Source: Mycobacterium shigaense (lineage in GTDB: Bacteria > Actinomycetota > Actinomycetes > Mycobacteriales > Mycobacteriaceae). From it: a stretch of 64,000 nt of DNA. Made by a program: the position numbers and the translations under genes. Shown here piece after piece: positions 46,313-56,016 of the stretch; position 1 is the stretch's first letter; each line of letters begins with the position of its first letter. A model generated the notes under the pieces. The model was given only the letters and a program-made list of their open reading frames with translations, had not been told where the DNA came from and made no database searches. The stretch covers positions 3,906,001-3,970,000 of the forward strand of contig NZ_AP018164.1 of assembly GCF_002356315.1 (NCBI RefSeq), in the 5' to 3' direction.

Positions 46313-48058
46313 ATGCAGCAGGGCGTGCACCGCCACATCATCGTCAGCGGCGACGATGCGCTGGCGACGACAATCGCCGCGGAGTTGCAGACTGCCGGCG
46401 CGACGATCGTGAAACTCGTCGATGACACCGTCGCCGACACGAAGGACGACCTCGCCGAGGCCGGGATCGCGCGGGCGGCGGCCGTGGTCTGCGCGGGCAG
46501 TGATGACGCGATCAATCTCGAAATCGCCTTGTTGGCAAGAAAAGCTAACCCGAGTGTGCGGGTGGTGGCGCGACTGGCCAACGACGTGCTGCGCGAGGCG
46601 GTCGCCGACGACAACGGACCCGGCGCGGTCCTCGACGTCGCCGAGCTGGCTGCGCCGTCGGTCGTCGAGGCGGCTCTGGCGCGCACCGCGCACCCGTTCG
46701 AGGCGGCCGGCATCGAGTTTCTGGTGACCGGCGCCGAGGTCCCGTACGACGCGACACTGCGCGAGATCTACGCGGACCTGGCGCCGGTGGCGGTGATCCA
46801 CGGCAAGAAGTCGCTCACACCGGGATTGCTGGAGACCTGCCCGGGCCGCGACCTGCCGGTGCGCGCCGGCGACTGGACGGCGATGATCGGCACCGCCGAC
46901 GAGTTGGCGAGCCGCGGCATCAGGCCGCCGCGGCCCCACCCGACCCGCGTGCGCAAGCGCCGGCTGCGGCGAGCCGTCGGCGTCGCGCGCGGCCTGCGCA
47001 ACGACGTCAACCCGATGTTCATGCGCGCGATAGTCGCGGTGCTGGCGGTGCTGATCGGCTCGACGGTGCTGTTGCGGTTCTGCTTTCAGCCGCACGCGAC
47101 AATGACCTGGGTTGACGCGCTGTACTTCAGCACCGAAACAATCGCGACCGTCGGCTACGGCGACTTCAGTTTCCTCTCCCAGCCCACCTGGCTGCGCCTG
47201 TTCAGCATCATGCTGATGTTCGCCGGCCTGACCACCACCGCGGTCATGGTGGCGTTCATCGCCGACGTGTTGATCTCGCGCCGCTTCGCGTCCACGGCCG
47301 GCCGCCGACGGGCCCGCCACCTGCGCAATCACGTCATCGTCGTCGGGCTCGGCTCGTTCGGCAGCCGCGTCATCGCCGACCTGAACGCCGCCGGATACGA
47401 GGTGGTCGCGATCGAGCTCGACGAGAACAACCGCTACCTGTCGACCGCCGCCGAACTCGAGGTCCCGGTGGTCTTCGGGGACGCGACGCTGCGCCAGACG
47501 CTGGCAGCGGCCCGCGTCGACCAGGCGCGCGCGGTGGCGGTACTGACCCACGACGACATGGTCAACATCGAGATCGGGATCGTGCTGCGCGAGATGCTGG
47601 GCCCGCGGGTAATGCCGAAGGTCACGCGGCCCGACGTTCCGATCGTGCTGCGCATCTTCGACCGGACACTGGGCGGCGCGGTGGCCGAGCGGTTCGGTTT
47701 CGACACCGTGCGCTCGACGGTCGAGCTGGCCGCGCCGTGGTTCATCGGCGCCGCGATGGGCCTGCAGGTGCTGGGCACGTTTTCGGTAGGTCAGCGCTAT
47801 TTCATGGTCGGCGGCATGCACGTGGCGGCCGGCAGCGAGCTCGACGGACTGCGGATGTTCGAGATGTCGACCCAGACGCGCGTCATCGCGATCACCCGGG
47901 ACGACTCGGCCGTCCAGCTGCACCCGCGCCGCGATGCCCGGCTGCGCGCCGGCGACACCGTCTATCTCGTCGGGCCCTACCGCGAGCTGGTCGCGACACT
48001 GCAGAAGGGGCAGCCTCCGCTGGAACCCGACGTCGGGCGCGACCGGCTGCCGGCCTAG
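46313..48058 (+). CDS. potassium channel with RCK (TrkA) domains on both sides of the pore
   Basis: A 581-residue membrane protein. Residues ~1-190 form one RCK/TrkA-N Rossmann domain (HIIVSGDDALATTIAAEL); two helices flank a pore loop with the filter TVGYGD near residue 279; a second TrkA-N domain follows (HVIVVGLGSFGSRVIADLN) and then a TrkA-C domain (GSELDGLRMFEM). It should form an NAD- or ligand-gated K+ channel. The N-terminal extra RCK lacks the glycine-rich GxGxxG pattern (GDDALA), so only the second is likely to bind a dinucleotide. ATG at 46313 follows GCGGAG; GTG at 46307 is possible. Confidence 0.88.
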   Translation: MQQGVHRHIIVSGDDALATTIAAELQTAGATIVKLVDDTVADTKDDLAEAGIARAAAVVCAGSDDAINLEIALLARKANPSVRVVARLANDVLREAVADDNGPGAVLDVAELAAPSVVEAALARTAHPFEAAGIEFLVTGAEVPYDATLREIYADLAPVAVIHGKKSLTPGLLETCPGRDLPVRAGDWTAMIGTADELASRGIRPPRPHPTRVRKRRLRRAVGVARGLRNDVNPMFMRAIVAVLAVLIGSTVLLRFCFQPHATMTWVDALYFSTETIATVGYGDFSFLSQPTWLRLFSIMLMFAGLTTTAVMVAFIADVLISRRFASTAGRRRARHLRNHVIVVGLGSFGSRVIADLNAAGYEVVAIELDENNRYLSTAAELEVPVVFGDATLRQTLAAARVDQARAVAVLTHDDMVNIEIGIVLREMLGPRVMPKVTRPDVPIVLRIFDRTLGGAVAERFGFDTVRSTVELAAPWFIGAAMGLQVLGTFSVGQRYFMVGGMHVAAGSELDGLRMFEMSTQTRVIAITRDDSAVQLHPRRDARLRAGDTVYLVGPYRELVATLQKGQPPLEPDVGRDRLPA

Positions 48059-48949
48059 CTAGAGCCGGGCGGCCACGTCGGCGGCGCGCCGGACCTGGTC
48101 CAGGTCGGAACTCGTCGGGATGAGCTGTACCTCGTCGGCGCCGATATCGGCGAACCGGTGCAGCACCGCCAGCAGCTCCGCCTCGCTGCCAGCCCACCCG
48201 GTCGTCGGGGCCATCGCGTCGACGTATTCGGCCGGGATCCAGTTCATGTAGCGCAGCAGGTGGCGATGCACCTGGGCGCGCGCCTCGTCCGGCTCACCGA
48301 AGGCGAACCAGAACGACGTCGTCAGGTGGGGCGCCGGCTTGCCAGCCTGCGCCCACGCCTCCCGGGCGACCTCGAAGAGCTCGTTCTGCTTGGCGACGTC
48401 CAGGTCGAGCGTGGTGCCGGCCAGCCCGTCGGCCCAGGCGGCCGCGTTGCGTAGCGTCTTGGGCCCGATCGTCCCGACAAACAGCGGCGGACCGCCGGTC
48501 TGGACCGGGCCCGGCCCGGTCGGCAGCACGGATTCGGTGATCTTCTCGCCGGCCCACACTCGTTTCATCACCGCGACCTGGTCGGCCATCCCCCGGATCG
48601 TCTGCGTCGACGGGTCCGCTCCCACGGCGCGATAGTCCTCCAGCCGGCCCCCCACCCCGACGCCCACCGTCAGCCGGCCGCCGCTGATCAGGTCGCCGGT
48701 CGCCAGCCCCTTGGCCAGCATCACCGGGTCGTGCAGCTGAGGCACGATCACCGTCGTCAGCAGTCGCACCCGGGTGGTCCAGGCCGCCAGCGCACCCAGC
48801 AGCGTCAGGCTGTCCGGGTTGGAGAAGGTGATGCGCTCGCCCCAGCACAGCGACGAGAACGGCCCCTCGTCGACGGCCCGCGCCCAACTCTCCAACACCG
48901 TGGCATCCAAGTCCGGTTCCATCACCGGCATCGTCATCGCTATCCGCAC
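48059..48949 (-). CDS. luciferase-like (LLM) F420-dependent oxidoreductase
   Basis: A 296-residue TIM-barrel enzyme of the bacterial luciferase-like family, which in mycobacteria mostly uses F420. Features: ERITFSNPDSLTLLGALAAW, RLTVGVGVGGRLEDYRAVGA and PPLFVGTIGPKTLRNAA. Substrate unknown. GTG at 48949 (MRIAMTMPVMEPDLD) begins it. Divergent from the glyoxalase-fold gene, 48 bp apart. Confidence 0.88.
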   Translation of the reverse strand: MRIAMTMPVMEPDLDATVLESWARAVDEGPFSSLCWGERITFSNPDSLTLLGALAAWTTRVRLLTTVIVPQLHDPVMLAKGLATGDLISGGRLTVGVGVGGRLEDYRAVGADPSTQTIRGMADQVAVMKRVWAGEKITESVLPTGPGPVQTGGPPLFVGTIGPKTLRNAAAWADGLAGTTLDLDVAKQNELFEVAREAWAQAGKPAPHLTTSFWFAFGEPDEARAQVHRHLLRYMNWIPAEYVDAMAPTTGWAGSEAELLAVLHRFADIGADEVQLIPTSSDLDQVRRAADVAARL

Positions 48950-48997
48950 GACGGCGATTGTGGCACGCCCTCTACATGCGGTTCCTCCAGTGGCACC

Positions 48998-49420
48998 ATG
49001 GGATGGATGGCCGTCAGGAGTTCTTCCATCGCCCACGTCCGACTCACCGTCACCGACATAGAACGATCGCGGCAGTTCTACGAGAGCGTGTTCGATTGGC
49101 CGGTGCTGCTGGAAGTTCCGGAGAACGCCGATGAGGCCAGCCGTAACCAGTTCGGCTTCCTGTTCGGGGGCGTCATCTATGACCTGGGCGGCACGCTGCT
49201 CGGGCTGCGGCCGGTCGCCAACGACCGCTTCCACGAGGATCGCTGCGGCTTGGACCACATCGCCTTCCGGCTCGGCAGCAAGGACGAATTAGACACCGCC
49301 GCAGCATATCTCGACGATATCGGAGTGCAGCACGAGACGGTCAAGGACATCGGGCCGTCCTATATTCTCGAGTTCCGCGACCCCGACAACATCGCCCTGG
49401 AACTGACGGCGCCGAAGTAG
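48998..49420 (+). CDS. glyoxalase/VOC-superfamily protein
   Basis: A 140-residue protein with two beta-alpha-beta-beta-beta units (AHVRLTVTDIERSRQFYESV; CGLDHIAFRLGSKDEL; IGPSYILEFRDPDNIALEL). Metal ligands of the fold are plausible at His (IAHVRL), His (LDHIAF) and Glu (IALEL). Reaction unknown. Two ATGs (48998 and 49007) are possible starts. Confidence 0.85.
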   Translation: MGWMAVRSSSIAHVRLTVTDIERSRQFYESVFDWPVLLEVPENADEASRNQFGFLFGGVIYDLGGTLLGLRPVANDRFHEDRCGLDHIAFRLGSKDELDTAAAYLDDIGVQHETVKDIGPSYILEFRDPDNIALELTAPK

Positions 49421-49471
49421 CGTCGAAGCATGGAGATCCGCACGCGACCGTACGATTCGGCAGGCTGAGTC

Positions 49472-49960
49472 CTAGTCGCCGACGCCGCGCCGGGCGCCGT
49501 GCCGGTTGTGTTCCTGATCCCGGTAGTCGTCGGCGAATTTCGCGACATGCTTGGGCAGGTCACCGGAGGCGACGTCGGCCAGGGTGGTCTCCTCCAGCAC
49601 CGACCGCATGCTCGCCCGCAACGCACGCCAGACGTCGGTCAGCGCCGCCGTCGGGCCCGAGTAGGGCAGGTCGCCCAGCCCGATGTCGCGGACGCTGGCC
49701 AACGGCCCGTCGATGCAACGCAACACGTCGGCGATGCTGATCTCGCTGCCCGGGCGCGCCAGCTCGTAACCCCCGTCGCGCCCGCGATGACTGCGCACCA
49801 GCCGATCGGTGCGCAGGTTGGTCAGGATGTCGACCAGAAACTGCGGCGGGATGCCCTGCGCCGCGGCCAGGTCATCGGTCTTGACCAGCACGCCATTGTC
49901 GACGGTGGCGAGCTGGACCATCGCCCGCACCGCGTACTCCGCCTTGGCTGACATGCGCAC
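49472..49960 (-). CDS. Rrf2-family transcriptional regulator
   Basis: A 162-residue regulator (counterpart of M. tuberculosis Rv1287). The winged helix begins [17 protein letters not shown], with [20 protein letters not shown] and the wing [12 protein letters not shown]. Only one cysteine (LRCIDGP) is present, so a classic three-cysteine Fe-S site as in IscR is absent. It follows cysNC by about 49 bp on the same strand and probably belongs to the cys operon, making it the first candidate to bind the operator ahead of cysD. GTG at 49960 or ATG at 49954 starts it. Confidence 0.9.
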   Translation of the reverse strand: MRMSAKAEYAVRAMVQLATVDNGVLVKTDDLAAAQGIPPQFLVDILTNLRTDRLVRSHRGRDGGYELARPGSEISIADVLRCIDGPLASVRDIGLGDLPYSGPTAALTDVWRALRASMRSVLEETTLADVASGDLPKHVAKFADDYRDQEHNRHGARRGVGD

Positions 49961-50009
49961 GCTGAGGATTGTGCCACCCGTCCGCACCCCGAGGTGCTGT
50001 GGCGGCGTG

Positions 50010-51854
50010 TTAGGGACTCAACTCCAGCAGGTCGATGACGCTTTGCGCCATTTCGTCGAGGGTGTGCTCCGGGATGAGCCGCAGGTCCGGGTTCTTAGGC
50101 CGTTGATACGGGCTGTCGACCCCGGTGAAGTGCGTGATCTCGCCCGCGCGCGCCTTGGCGTACAGGCCCTTCGGATCGCGACGTTCGCATTCCTCGATCG
50201 GGGTGTCGCAGAACACCTCGAAGAAGGGGAAGCCGGCATCGGCGTGGACCTGGCGGGCCATATCGCGGTGCTCGGTCAGCGGGCTGATTGCCGGCACCAG
50301 CACGACCTGGCCGGAATCGGCGAGCAGCGTCGCGACGTGCGCCAGCCGGCGCAGGTTCTCGGCCCGGTCGGCCATGGAAAAGCCAAGATCGGCGTTGAGG
50401 CCGTGACGCAGGTTGTCACCGTCCAGAACGTAAGCGGGAAAACCCTTTTCGAGTAGCTTCTTTTCGACCAGCACGGCCACCGACGACTTGCCGGCGCCCG
50501 ACAGGCCGGTGAGCCACACCGTCTTACCCCGGCCCGCGCGGTCTTCGGCCGTCACCAGGGACTTATGCCGAACGGTGTTCGGGCTGGCCGCCTGGGCCGA
50601 GACGTCGCGCAGCACCATGCCCGCCGCCACCGTGCCGTTGGTGTGCGGGTCGATGAGAATGAACGAGCCGGTGCTCGCATTGCGGGTGTATTCGTCGAGC
50701 AGCAGCGGCACCTGGGTGCGCAGCGAAATACGGCCCAGCTCATTGAGTTTCAGCGCCGATGCCGTCTTGTCGCGGTGCAACGTGTTGACGTCGAGCCGAT
50801 AGTCCAGCGCCGTCACCTTGGCCCGGGTGGTTCGAGTGGTGTGCTTGATGACGTAGTCGCGGCCCGGTTCCAGGGACGCGCCATCGGCCATCCAACACAC
50901 GGTCGCGTCGAACTCCTGGGCGACCCTGGGCTGGTTGTTGGTGCGCGCGATCAGGTCGCCGCGCGAGATGTCGATCTCGTCGGCCAGCCGTATCGCGACG
51001 GCCATCGGCGGAAATGCTTCCGACACCGACCCATTCGGTCCGTCGATCGCGGTGATCGTGGTCGTCTTGCCGATCGGCAGCACCACCACTTCGTCGCCGG
51101 GACGCAGCACGCCGCTGGCCACGGTGCCGGCGTAGCTGCGGTGGTCCTGGTGCTCGTGGGTATGCGGCCTGATCACGTACTGAACGGGGAACCGGACGTC
51201 GACCAGGTTACGGTCACCGGCGATGTACACCTCTTCGAGATGCGAGAGCAGCGCCGGCCCCTCGTACCACGGCGCCCGGTCGGATTTGGTCACCACGTTG
51301 TCGCCGTGCAGCGCCGACATCGGGATGGTGGCGACGTCCTGCACATCCAGCCGCGCGGCGAAGGCGTGGAACTCGTCGCGGATCTCCTCGAATTTGGTCC
51401 TGTCCCAATCGATCAGGTCCATCTTGTTGACCGCCAGCACGATGTGCTGGATGCCCAGCAGCGAGGCCAGGAAGGCGTGCCGGCGCGACTGCTCGAGCAG
51501 GCCGTGGCGCGCATCGACCAACACGATCACCAGTTGCGCGGTCGACGCCCCGGTCACCATGTTGCGGGTGTACTGAATGTGCCCCGGGGTGTCGGCGATG
51601 ATGAATTTTCGCTTGGGAGTGGCGAAGTAGCGGTACGCGACATCGATGGTGATGCCCTGTTCGCGTTCGGCCCGCAGGCCGTCGGTGACCAGCGCGAGGT
51701 CGGTGTAGTCGTGCCCGCGCTCCTCGGACGCCCGCTCCACCGACGCCCACTGGTCTTCCATGACGGCTTTGGAGTCATACAGCAGCCGACCGATCAGCGT
51801 GGACTTGCCGTCGTCGACGGACCCGGCAGTTGCCAGTCTCAATAGCGTCGTCAT
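50010..51854 (-). CDS. cysNC: bifunctional sulfate adenylyltransferase subunit 1 / APS kinase
   Basis: A 614-residue fusion. The N-terminal GTPase ([29 protein letters not shown]) energises APS formation by CysD. Residues about 440-614 are APS kinase ([37 protein letters not shown]), giving PAPS for sulfolipids or APS for cysteine synthesis. Its ATG overlaps the cysD stop (ATGA). Length equals M. tuberculosis CysNC. Confidence 0.97.
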   Translation of the reverse strand: MTTLLRLATAGSVDDGKSTLIGRLLYDSKAVMEDQWASVERASEERGHDYTDLALVTDGLRAEREQGITIDVAYRYFATPKRKFIIADTPGHIQYTRNMVTGASTAQLVIVLVDARHGLLEQSRRHAFLASLLGIQHIVLAVNKMDLIDWDRTKFEEIRDEFHAFAARLDVQDVATIPMSALHGDNVVTKSDRAPWYEGPALLSHLEEVYIAGDRNLVDVRFPVQYVIRPHTHEHQDHRSYAGTVASGVLRPGDEVVVLPIGKTTTITAIDGPNGSVSEAFPPMAVAIRLADEIDISRGDLIARTNNQPRVAQEFDATVCWMADGASLEPGRDYVIKHTTRTTRAKVTALDYRLDVNTLHRDKTASALKLNELGRISLRTQVPLLLDEYTRNASTGSFILIDPHTNGTVAAGMVLRDVSAQAASPNTVRHKSLVTAEDRAGRGKTVWLTGLSGAGKSSVAVLVEKKLLEKGFPAYVLDGDNLRHGLNADLGFSMADRAENLRRLAHVATLLADSGQVVLVPAISPLTEHRDMARQVHADAGFPFFEVFCDTPIEECERRDPKGLYAKARAGEITHFTGVDSPYQRPKNPDLRLIPEHTLDEMAQSVIDLLELSP

Positions 51855-52783
51855 CAGAAGTAGCCCTGTCGCTTGCGGTCTTCCATCCCAGCCTCCGAGA
51901 TGCGGTCGTCAGCCCTGGTCGCGCCCCGCTCGGTCAACCGTGACACCGCGGTCTCCGCGATGACCTCCGACACGCTGGCGGCCTCCGACTCCACACATCC
52001 GGTGCAGGTGACGTCGCCGACCGTGCGGAACCGGACCGTCTTCTCCACCACCTGCTCGCCCTGCCGTGGCTGCATGTGCTTGTGCACGGCCAGCAGCATG
52101 CCGTCGCGCTCGAACACCTTGCGCCGGTGCGCGTAATAGATCGACGGCAACTTGATCTTCTCGGCACCGATGTAGGACCAGATGTCGAACTCGGTCCAGT
52201 TGGACAGCGGGAAGACGCGGATGTGCTCGCCCTTGTGGTGCCGCCCGTTGTAGAGGTTCCATAGCTCCGGCCGCTGGGCCTTGGGGTCCCACTGCCCGAA
52301 CTCGTCGCGGAAGCTGAACACCCGCTCCTTGGCGCGGGCCTTCTCCTCGTCGCGGCGCGCGCCGCCGAAAGCCGCGTCGAACTTGTTCTCCCGGATCGCA
52401 CGCAGCAGCGTCACGGTCTGGATCGGGTTGCGCGACGGGATCGTCTCGACGACCCGGCCCGCGTCGATGTCCTCCTGCACCGACGCCACCACCAGGCGGA
52501 CGCCCGACTCGGCGACGAGCTCGTCGCGCGTCGCGATCACCTCGTCGAAGTTGTGTCCGGTGTCGACGTGCATCACCGGGAACGGCAGCCGGCCCGGCGC
52601 GAACGCCTTGAGCGCCAGGTGCAGCATGACGATGGAATCCTTGCCGCCCGAGAACAGCAGGACGGGCCGCTCGAACTCGGCGGCGACCTCGCGGATGATA
52701 TGGATCGCCTCGGCTTCCAGCGATCTCAGATGACTCAATTCGTACTGCCCGGCCGTGGGGCCAGCCTTCACGTCGCTGGTCAT
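51854..52783 (-). CDS. cysD: sulfate adenylyltransferase subunit 2
   Basis: A 309-residue N-type PP-loop ATPase that adenylates sulfate with CysN. The PP-loop is LLFSGGKDSIVML and the family block RREEK-like EEKARAKERVFS; HIRVFPLSNWTEFDIW is conserved. ATG at 52783 (MTSDVKAGPTAGQYELSHL) is taken because the open frame upstream crosses the operator region. Confidence 0.96.
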   Translation of the reverse strand: MTSDVKAGPTAGQYELSHLRSLEAEAIHIIREVAAEFERPVLLFSGGKDSIVMLHLALKAFAPGRLPFPVMHVDTGHNFDEVIATRDELVAESGVRLVVASVQEDIDAGRVVETIPSRNPIQTVTLLRAIRENKFDAAFGGARRDEEKARAKERVFSFRDEFGQWDPKAQRPELWNLYNGRHHKGEHIRVFPLSNWTEFDIWSYIGAEKIKLPSIYYAHRRKVFERDGMLLAVHKHMQPRQGEQVVEKTVRFRTVGDVTCTGCVESEAASVSEVIAETAVSRLTERGATRADDRISEAGMEDRKRQGYF

Positions 52784-52791
52784 GGCGTCCT

Positions 52792-52851
52792 TATGGTCAA
52801 CCGGAGTCGTAACCGGATAAAGTCGGTAGAGTTGACCATATTTATGGTCAT
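52792..52851. promoter_or_regulatory. cysD operator: three copies of TATGGTCA
   Basis: Half-sites TATGGTCAA (52792-52800), its complement TTGACCATA (52832-52840) and TATGGTCAT (52843-52851). The last two form TGACCATATTTATGGTCA (52833-52850), a perfect 8-bp inverted repeat with 2-bp centre. The nearest copy ends 9 bp upstream of the cysD ATG. The layout suits a dimeric repressor binding two sites with looping or cooperation. Confidence 0.75.
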
Positions 52852-52859
52852 AACCGTTT

Positions 52860-53074
52860 ATGGAACCAGCCCGCGTCGGCGGTGTCAATGGGCGGGTCAG
52901 GCGCCGGCGATCGGCTGGCGGGCGTCGTATCGCGCCGAAGCTTCCCGGAACAAGCGGGTTTGCCCGTCTTCGAGCGACAACAGACCGCCCCGGACCGTCA
53001 CGCAGCGAGACATGCTGGGTGACAAAGGCGCTGTTGTCGAGGCGACGAAGCGACTGCTGGATGCCCTCGGCGCC
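52860..53074. other. intergenic region between the hycE-like gene and the cys operon
   Basis: 215 bp with no supported gene. On the minus strand a 38-codon frame (MSRCVTVRGGLLSLEDG to IAGA) has coding-like composition but no family match. Confidence 0.4.
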
Positions 53075-54538
53075 CTACAGGTCGTTGCCCGCGTACGACT
53101 GGTTGAAGCTCTTGTTGGCCAGCGGGAAGTCGGGAACGATGGTGTCGGCCATCGCCACGGGCAACGCGGGCCAGTTGAACCAGGACGGGTCAACAATTTT
53201 CGCGCGGGTGATGCAATTGGCCGCGTCGATTTCGACGCGGTGCACGATGGTGCCCCGCCAGCCCTCGACGATGCCGACACCGCTGCGGAGCCCTTCCGCC
53301 GATTCGGCTTCGTCGACGTATTCGATTGGGCCGGTGTGCGACTCGATGATGTGTTGGGCGAGGATGGCGGACGCCGCGAACTCGTCGCGCCGCACGGTGT
53401 AGCGGGCCAGGACGTCGCCTTCCGCCGCAACGACTTCGGTCACGGGCAACTCGACGGTCGGGTGCTCGACGCGGGCGTCGGTGCGCAGGCCGCTGGAGCG
53501 GGCGACGTAACCCAGACAGCCGAGGGCGGCGGCGTCCTCGCAGCGCAGGATGGCGGTGCCGGCGAACCGGTCGTAGACCACGGCGTTGGACAGCGTCAGC
53601 GCGGCGACCTCGGCAACGTCGGCAGCGATTCGTCGAAGATCGCCGGAGTCGGGAAGGGTCTGCAGCGCAACCCCGCCCGGACGGATCGCGCCGCGCAGCA
53701 GGCGGTGACCGGTGACGGCGGCGTTGAGGCGCAGCAGCGCCTCGCGGATCCGCTGAGCGTGCGTGTTGGCGATTCCGTAACCGACGTCGTTGGCCAGGGC
53801 GCCCAGATCGGCGGCGTGGTTGTAGAGCCGTTCTAGTTCCACGATCAGGGCGCGCAGCCGGTGCACCTCGTCGGGCAGTTCAATGCCGAGCGCGTCTTCC
53901 ACGGCGAGGCTGTGAGCCAGGGCGTGCGCCGCCGAGGTATCGCCGCTGACGCGTTCGGCGAGATCGACAGCGCCGCCGGCGGGACGGCCGTGGAACAGCT
54001 TCTCGATGCCGCGGTGCACGAACCACAGCCGCGCCTTCAGCCGCACGACGGTCTCCCCCGCCACCGAGAAGCGAAAGTGGCCGGGTTCAATGAGGCCGGC
54101 GTGGACGGGGCCGACCGGGATCTCGTACACCCCGGGTCCTTCGACGATGACGAACGGGAACGCACCAGTATTCGCCAATTCGGTTGTGGGCCAATCATTA
54201 TCGCGCATGGGATGCCAGTCGGGCCAGTGCGCATGTCGGACCAGGCGCCGCGGCTTGGGATGGCCGACGGGCCGGATCCCGTACAGGTCCGCCATTTCGC
54301 GTTCGAATCGGCCGGCCGGAAACGATACCTTCGCCAACGACCGAATGCTCGGATGATCAACCGGTAAAACGCATTCGATCTCCACGCGACGGTCAGGGCG
54401 ACCGGCCAGAAACAGGTAGACCACCCGCAGAGCGTCTCCATCGTCGTGCGCGGCGACCAGGGCCAGCCGAAACGAATCCTCGAGCAGCTGCTTGGCCAGT
54501 TCGGCCAGCGAGTCCTGGGAAATCCGGTGCTGCGACAC
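53075..54538 (-). CDS. hycE: HycE-like (NuoC-NuoD/hydrogenase large) subunit lacking Ni ligands
   Basis: A 487-residue protein, the counterpart of M. tuberculosis Rv0087. The first ~150 residues resemble NuoC (PSIRSLAKVSFPAGRFEREM, DLYGIRPVGHPKPRRL); the rest is NuoD/hydrogenase large (GPVHAGLIEPGHFRFSVAGE, WFVHRGIEKLF). Where NiFe hydrogenases have two CxxC motifs, this has ERVSGDTSAAHA and SFNQSYAGNDL: no CxxC anywhere. It cannot bind the NiFe centre and is closer in that respect to NuoD. GTG at 54538 is used; TTG at 54550, overlapping the hycQ stop, would give the Rv0087 length. Last gene of the operon. Confidence 0.88.
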   Translation of the reverse strand: MSQHRISQDSLAELAKQLLEDSFRLALVAAHDDGDALRVVYLFLAGRPDRRVEIECVLPVDHPSIRSLAKVSFPAGRFEREMADLYGIRPVGHPKPRRLVRHAHWPDWHPMRDNDWPTTELANTGAFPFVIVEGPGVYEIPVGPVHAGLIEPGHFRFSVAGETVVRLKARLWFVHRGIEKLFHGRPAGGAVDLAERVSGDTSAAHALAHSLAVEDALGIELPDEVHRLRALIVELERLYNHAADLGALANDVGYGIANTHAQRIREALLRLNAAVTGHRLLRGAIRPGGVALQTLPDSGDLRRIAADVAEVAALTLSNAVVYDRFAGTAILRCEDAAALGCLGYVARSSGLRTDARVEHPTVELPVTEVVAAEGDVLARYTVRRDEFAASAILAQHIIESHTGPIEYVDEAESAEGLRSGVGIVEGWRGTIVHRVEIDAANCITRAKIVDPSWFNWPALPVAMADTIVPDFPLANKSFNQSYAGNDL

Positions 54539-54546
54539 GATTCGGC

Positions 54547-56016
54547 TCAACGAGAGACTCCGATGTTGCTGCTGGCAGCGGTGAACAGGTTGGTGAGTGG
54601 GCCCGCCGTGACGCCGAGGGCCGTCGAGGCGACGACGCCGGCGATCAGGGCGGCCGCGGCGGTGGCCGGCACGGTGATCGACGGCGCGCCCGACGCGGGC
54701 GTCCCGAGCAGTACGCGTCCGGCATTGCGGACCAGGGCCGCGAAGGCAATCGCGATCAACAGCGTGACGACGGCCAGTACCCAGGCCAGCCGCACGCCGG
54801 CAAGCGAGCGCGCGATCGCCAGCTCGCTGGCGAACATCGCGAACGGCGGCAGGCCGAGCAGCACGATCAGACCGGTCGCAAACGACACCCCGACCAGCCG
54901 CGACCGATGCACGACACCGGTGATGTCGGCGATCGCGGTGGAGTTGTGCGCGGCCTGCAGTTGGCCACCCGCCAAGAAAAGCAGCGTCTTGGCGATCCCG
55001 TGGGCGAGCACATGCAGCAACAGCGCCGAGATCGCCAATGTGGTGCCGGCGGCCGCTGCGATCGCGATCAGGCCCATGTTCTCCATCGACGAATACGCCA
55101 GCATCCGCTTGATGTCGCCGGTCACGATCAACATCAGCGCCGCGATCAGCAGGGTCGCCAACCCGACGACCAGCAGGCCGCTGCGGAGAAAGGTGGGGCC
55201 GGTAGCCGCATCGATGATCGGCCGCAAGCGGATCACCACCGAGAAGGCGACCGACAGCAGCACCCCGCTCATCAGCGCGGAGACAGGCGCGGGGGCCTGG
55301 CTGTGCGCATCGGCCAGCCAGGTGTGGAAAGGAAACAGGCCGGCCTTGGCGCCGTAGCCGATGAGCAGCAGCCCGCCCGCCAGCCGCGCGACCCCGGGGT
55401 CGAGACCTCGTGCGTGTGCGGCGAGGACGTCGAAGTTCAGCGCCTGGGCGGCCGGCGCGCCGGCACAACGGGCGGCGAAGTACAGCAGCACGGTGCCCAG
55501 GAAAGCCACGGCGATACCGACCGAGCAGATCACGACGTACTTCCAGGTCGCTTCCAGTGCGGTGCGGGTGCGCCGATGCCCCACCAGGAACGCAGTGATC
55601 ACCGTGGTGGCCTCGATCGCCACCCACACCACACCAATATTGTTGGCGCACAACGCAAGAACCATCGCCGCGAGAAATGCCGGCGTCAGGACACCGTACC
55701 GGCGGGCGCCGCGCGCGTCGGTGTGGGCACGGGCGAGCTCAGCATCGATGTACGAGATGCTCGCCCAAGTAGCCAGCGTGCCGACGATACCGATGACGAT
55801 GAGCATCGTCACCGTCAGCGCGTCGACCCGCAACAGCCCGCCCAGCGCGAACTGCGCACCCGATTCGACGCGAAATCCCAAGGCGGCGGCGCAGCCCAGC
55901 ACCGTGACCGCCGACAGTACGGTCAGCGTCGCGGTCGTACGACCCCATCCGGCGAGCAGGGTAATGGTCGACGCGACAAGGGGCGCAAGGATCGCGGTGA
56001 GCAACAGCACGGTCAT
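54547..56016 (-). CDS. hycQ: HycQ/HyfF-like (NuoN/MrpD-type) membrane subunit
   Basis: A 489-residue protein with about 14 membrane helices and the proton-translocating antiporter core. The key Lys/His helices are seen in YGAKAGLFPFHTWLADAHSQ, and Glu in VWVAIEATTVITAFLVG. IKRMLAYSSMENMG is the family signature. It likely moves protons or cations. ATG overlaps the hycP stop (ATGA). Confidence 0.92.
   Translation of the reverse strand: MTVLLLTAILAPLVASTITLLAGWGRTTATLTVLSAVTVLGCAAALGFRVESGAQFALGGLLRVDALTVTMLIVIGIVGTLATWASISYIDAELARAHTDARGARRYGVLTPAFLAAMVLALCANNIGVVWVAIEATTVITAFLVGHRRTRTALEATWKYVVICSVGIAVAFLGTVLLYFAARCAGAPAAQALNFDVLAAHARGLDPGVARLAGGLLLIGYGAKAGLFPFHTWLADAHSQAPAPVSALMSGVLLSVAFSVVIRLRPIIDAATGPTFLRSGLLVVGLATLLIAALMLIVTGDIKRMLAYSSMENMGLIAIAAAAGTTLAISALLLHVLAHGIAKTLLFLAGGQLQAAHNSTAIADITGVVHRSRLVGVSFATGLIVLLGLPPFAMFASELAIARSLAGVRLAWVLAVVTLLIAIAFAALVRNAGRVLLGTPASGAPSITVPATAAAALIAGVVASTALGVTAGPLTNLFTAASSNIGVSR

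Noticed and set aside
45689-47923. 744-codon minus frame joining the NUDIX gene to antisense of the potassium channel
   Set aside because: Only the last 178 codons match NUDIX; the upstream part is antisense to a certain gene and crosses the promoter gap.
52860-53402. 180-codon + strand frame over the hycE end
   Set aside because: Mostly antisense to hycE, with no family features.
53075-54538. Calling this gene a formate hydrogenlyase NiFe subunit by name
   Set aside because: Neither CxxC nickel motif exists, so the activity implied by the usual name is unsupported.
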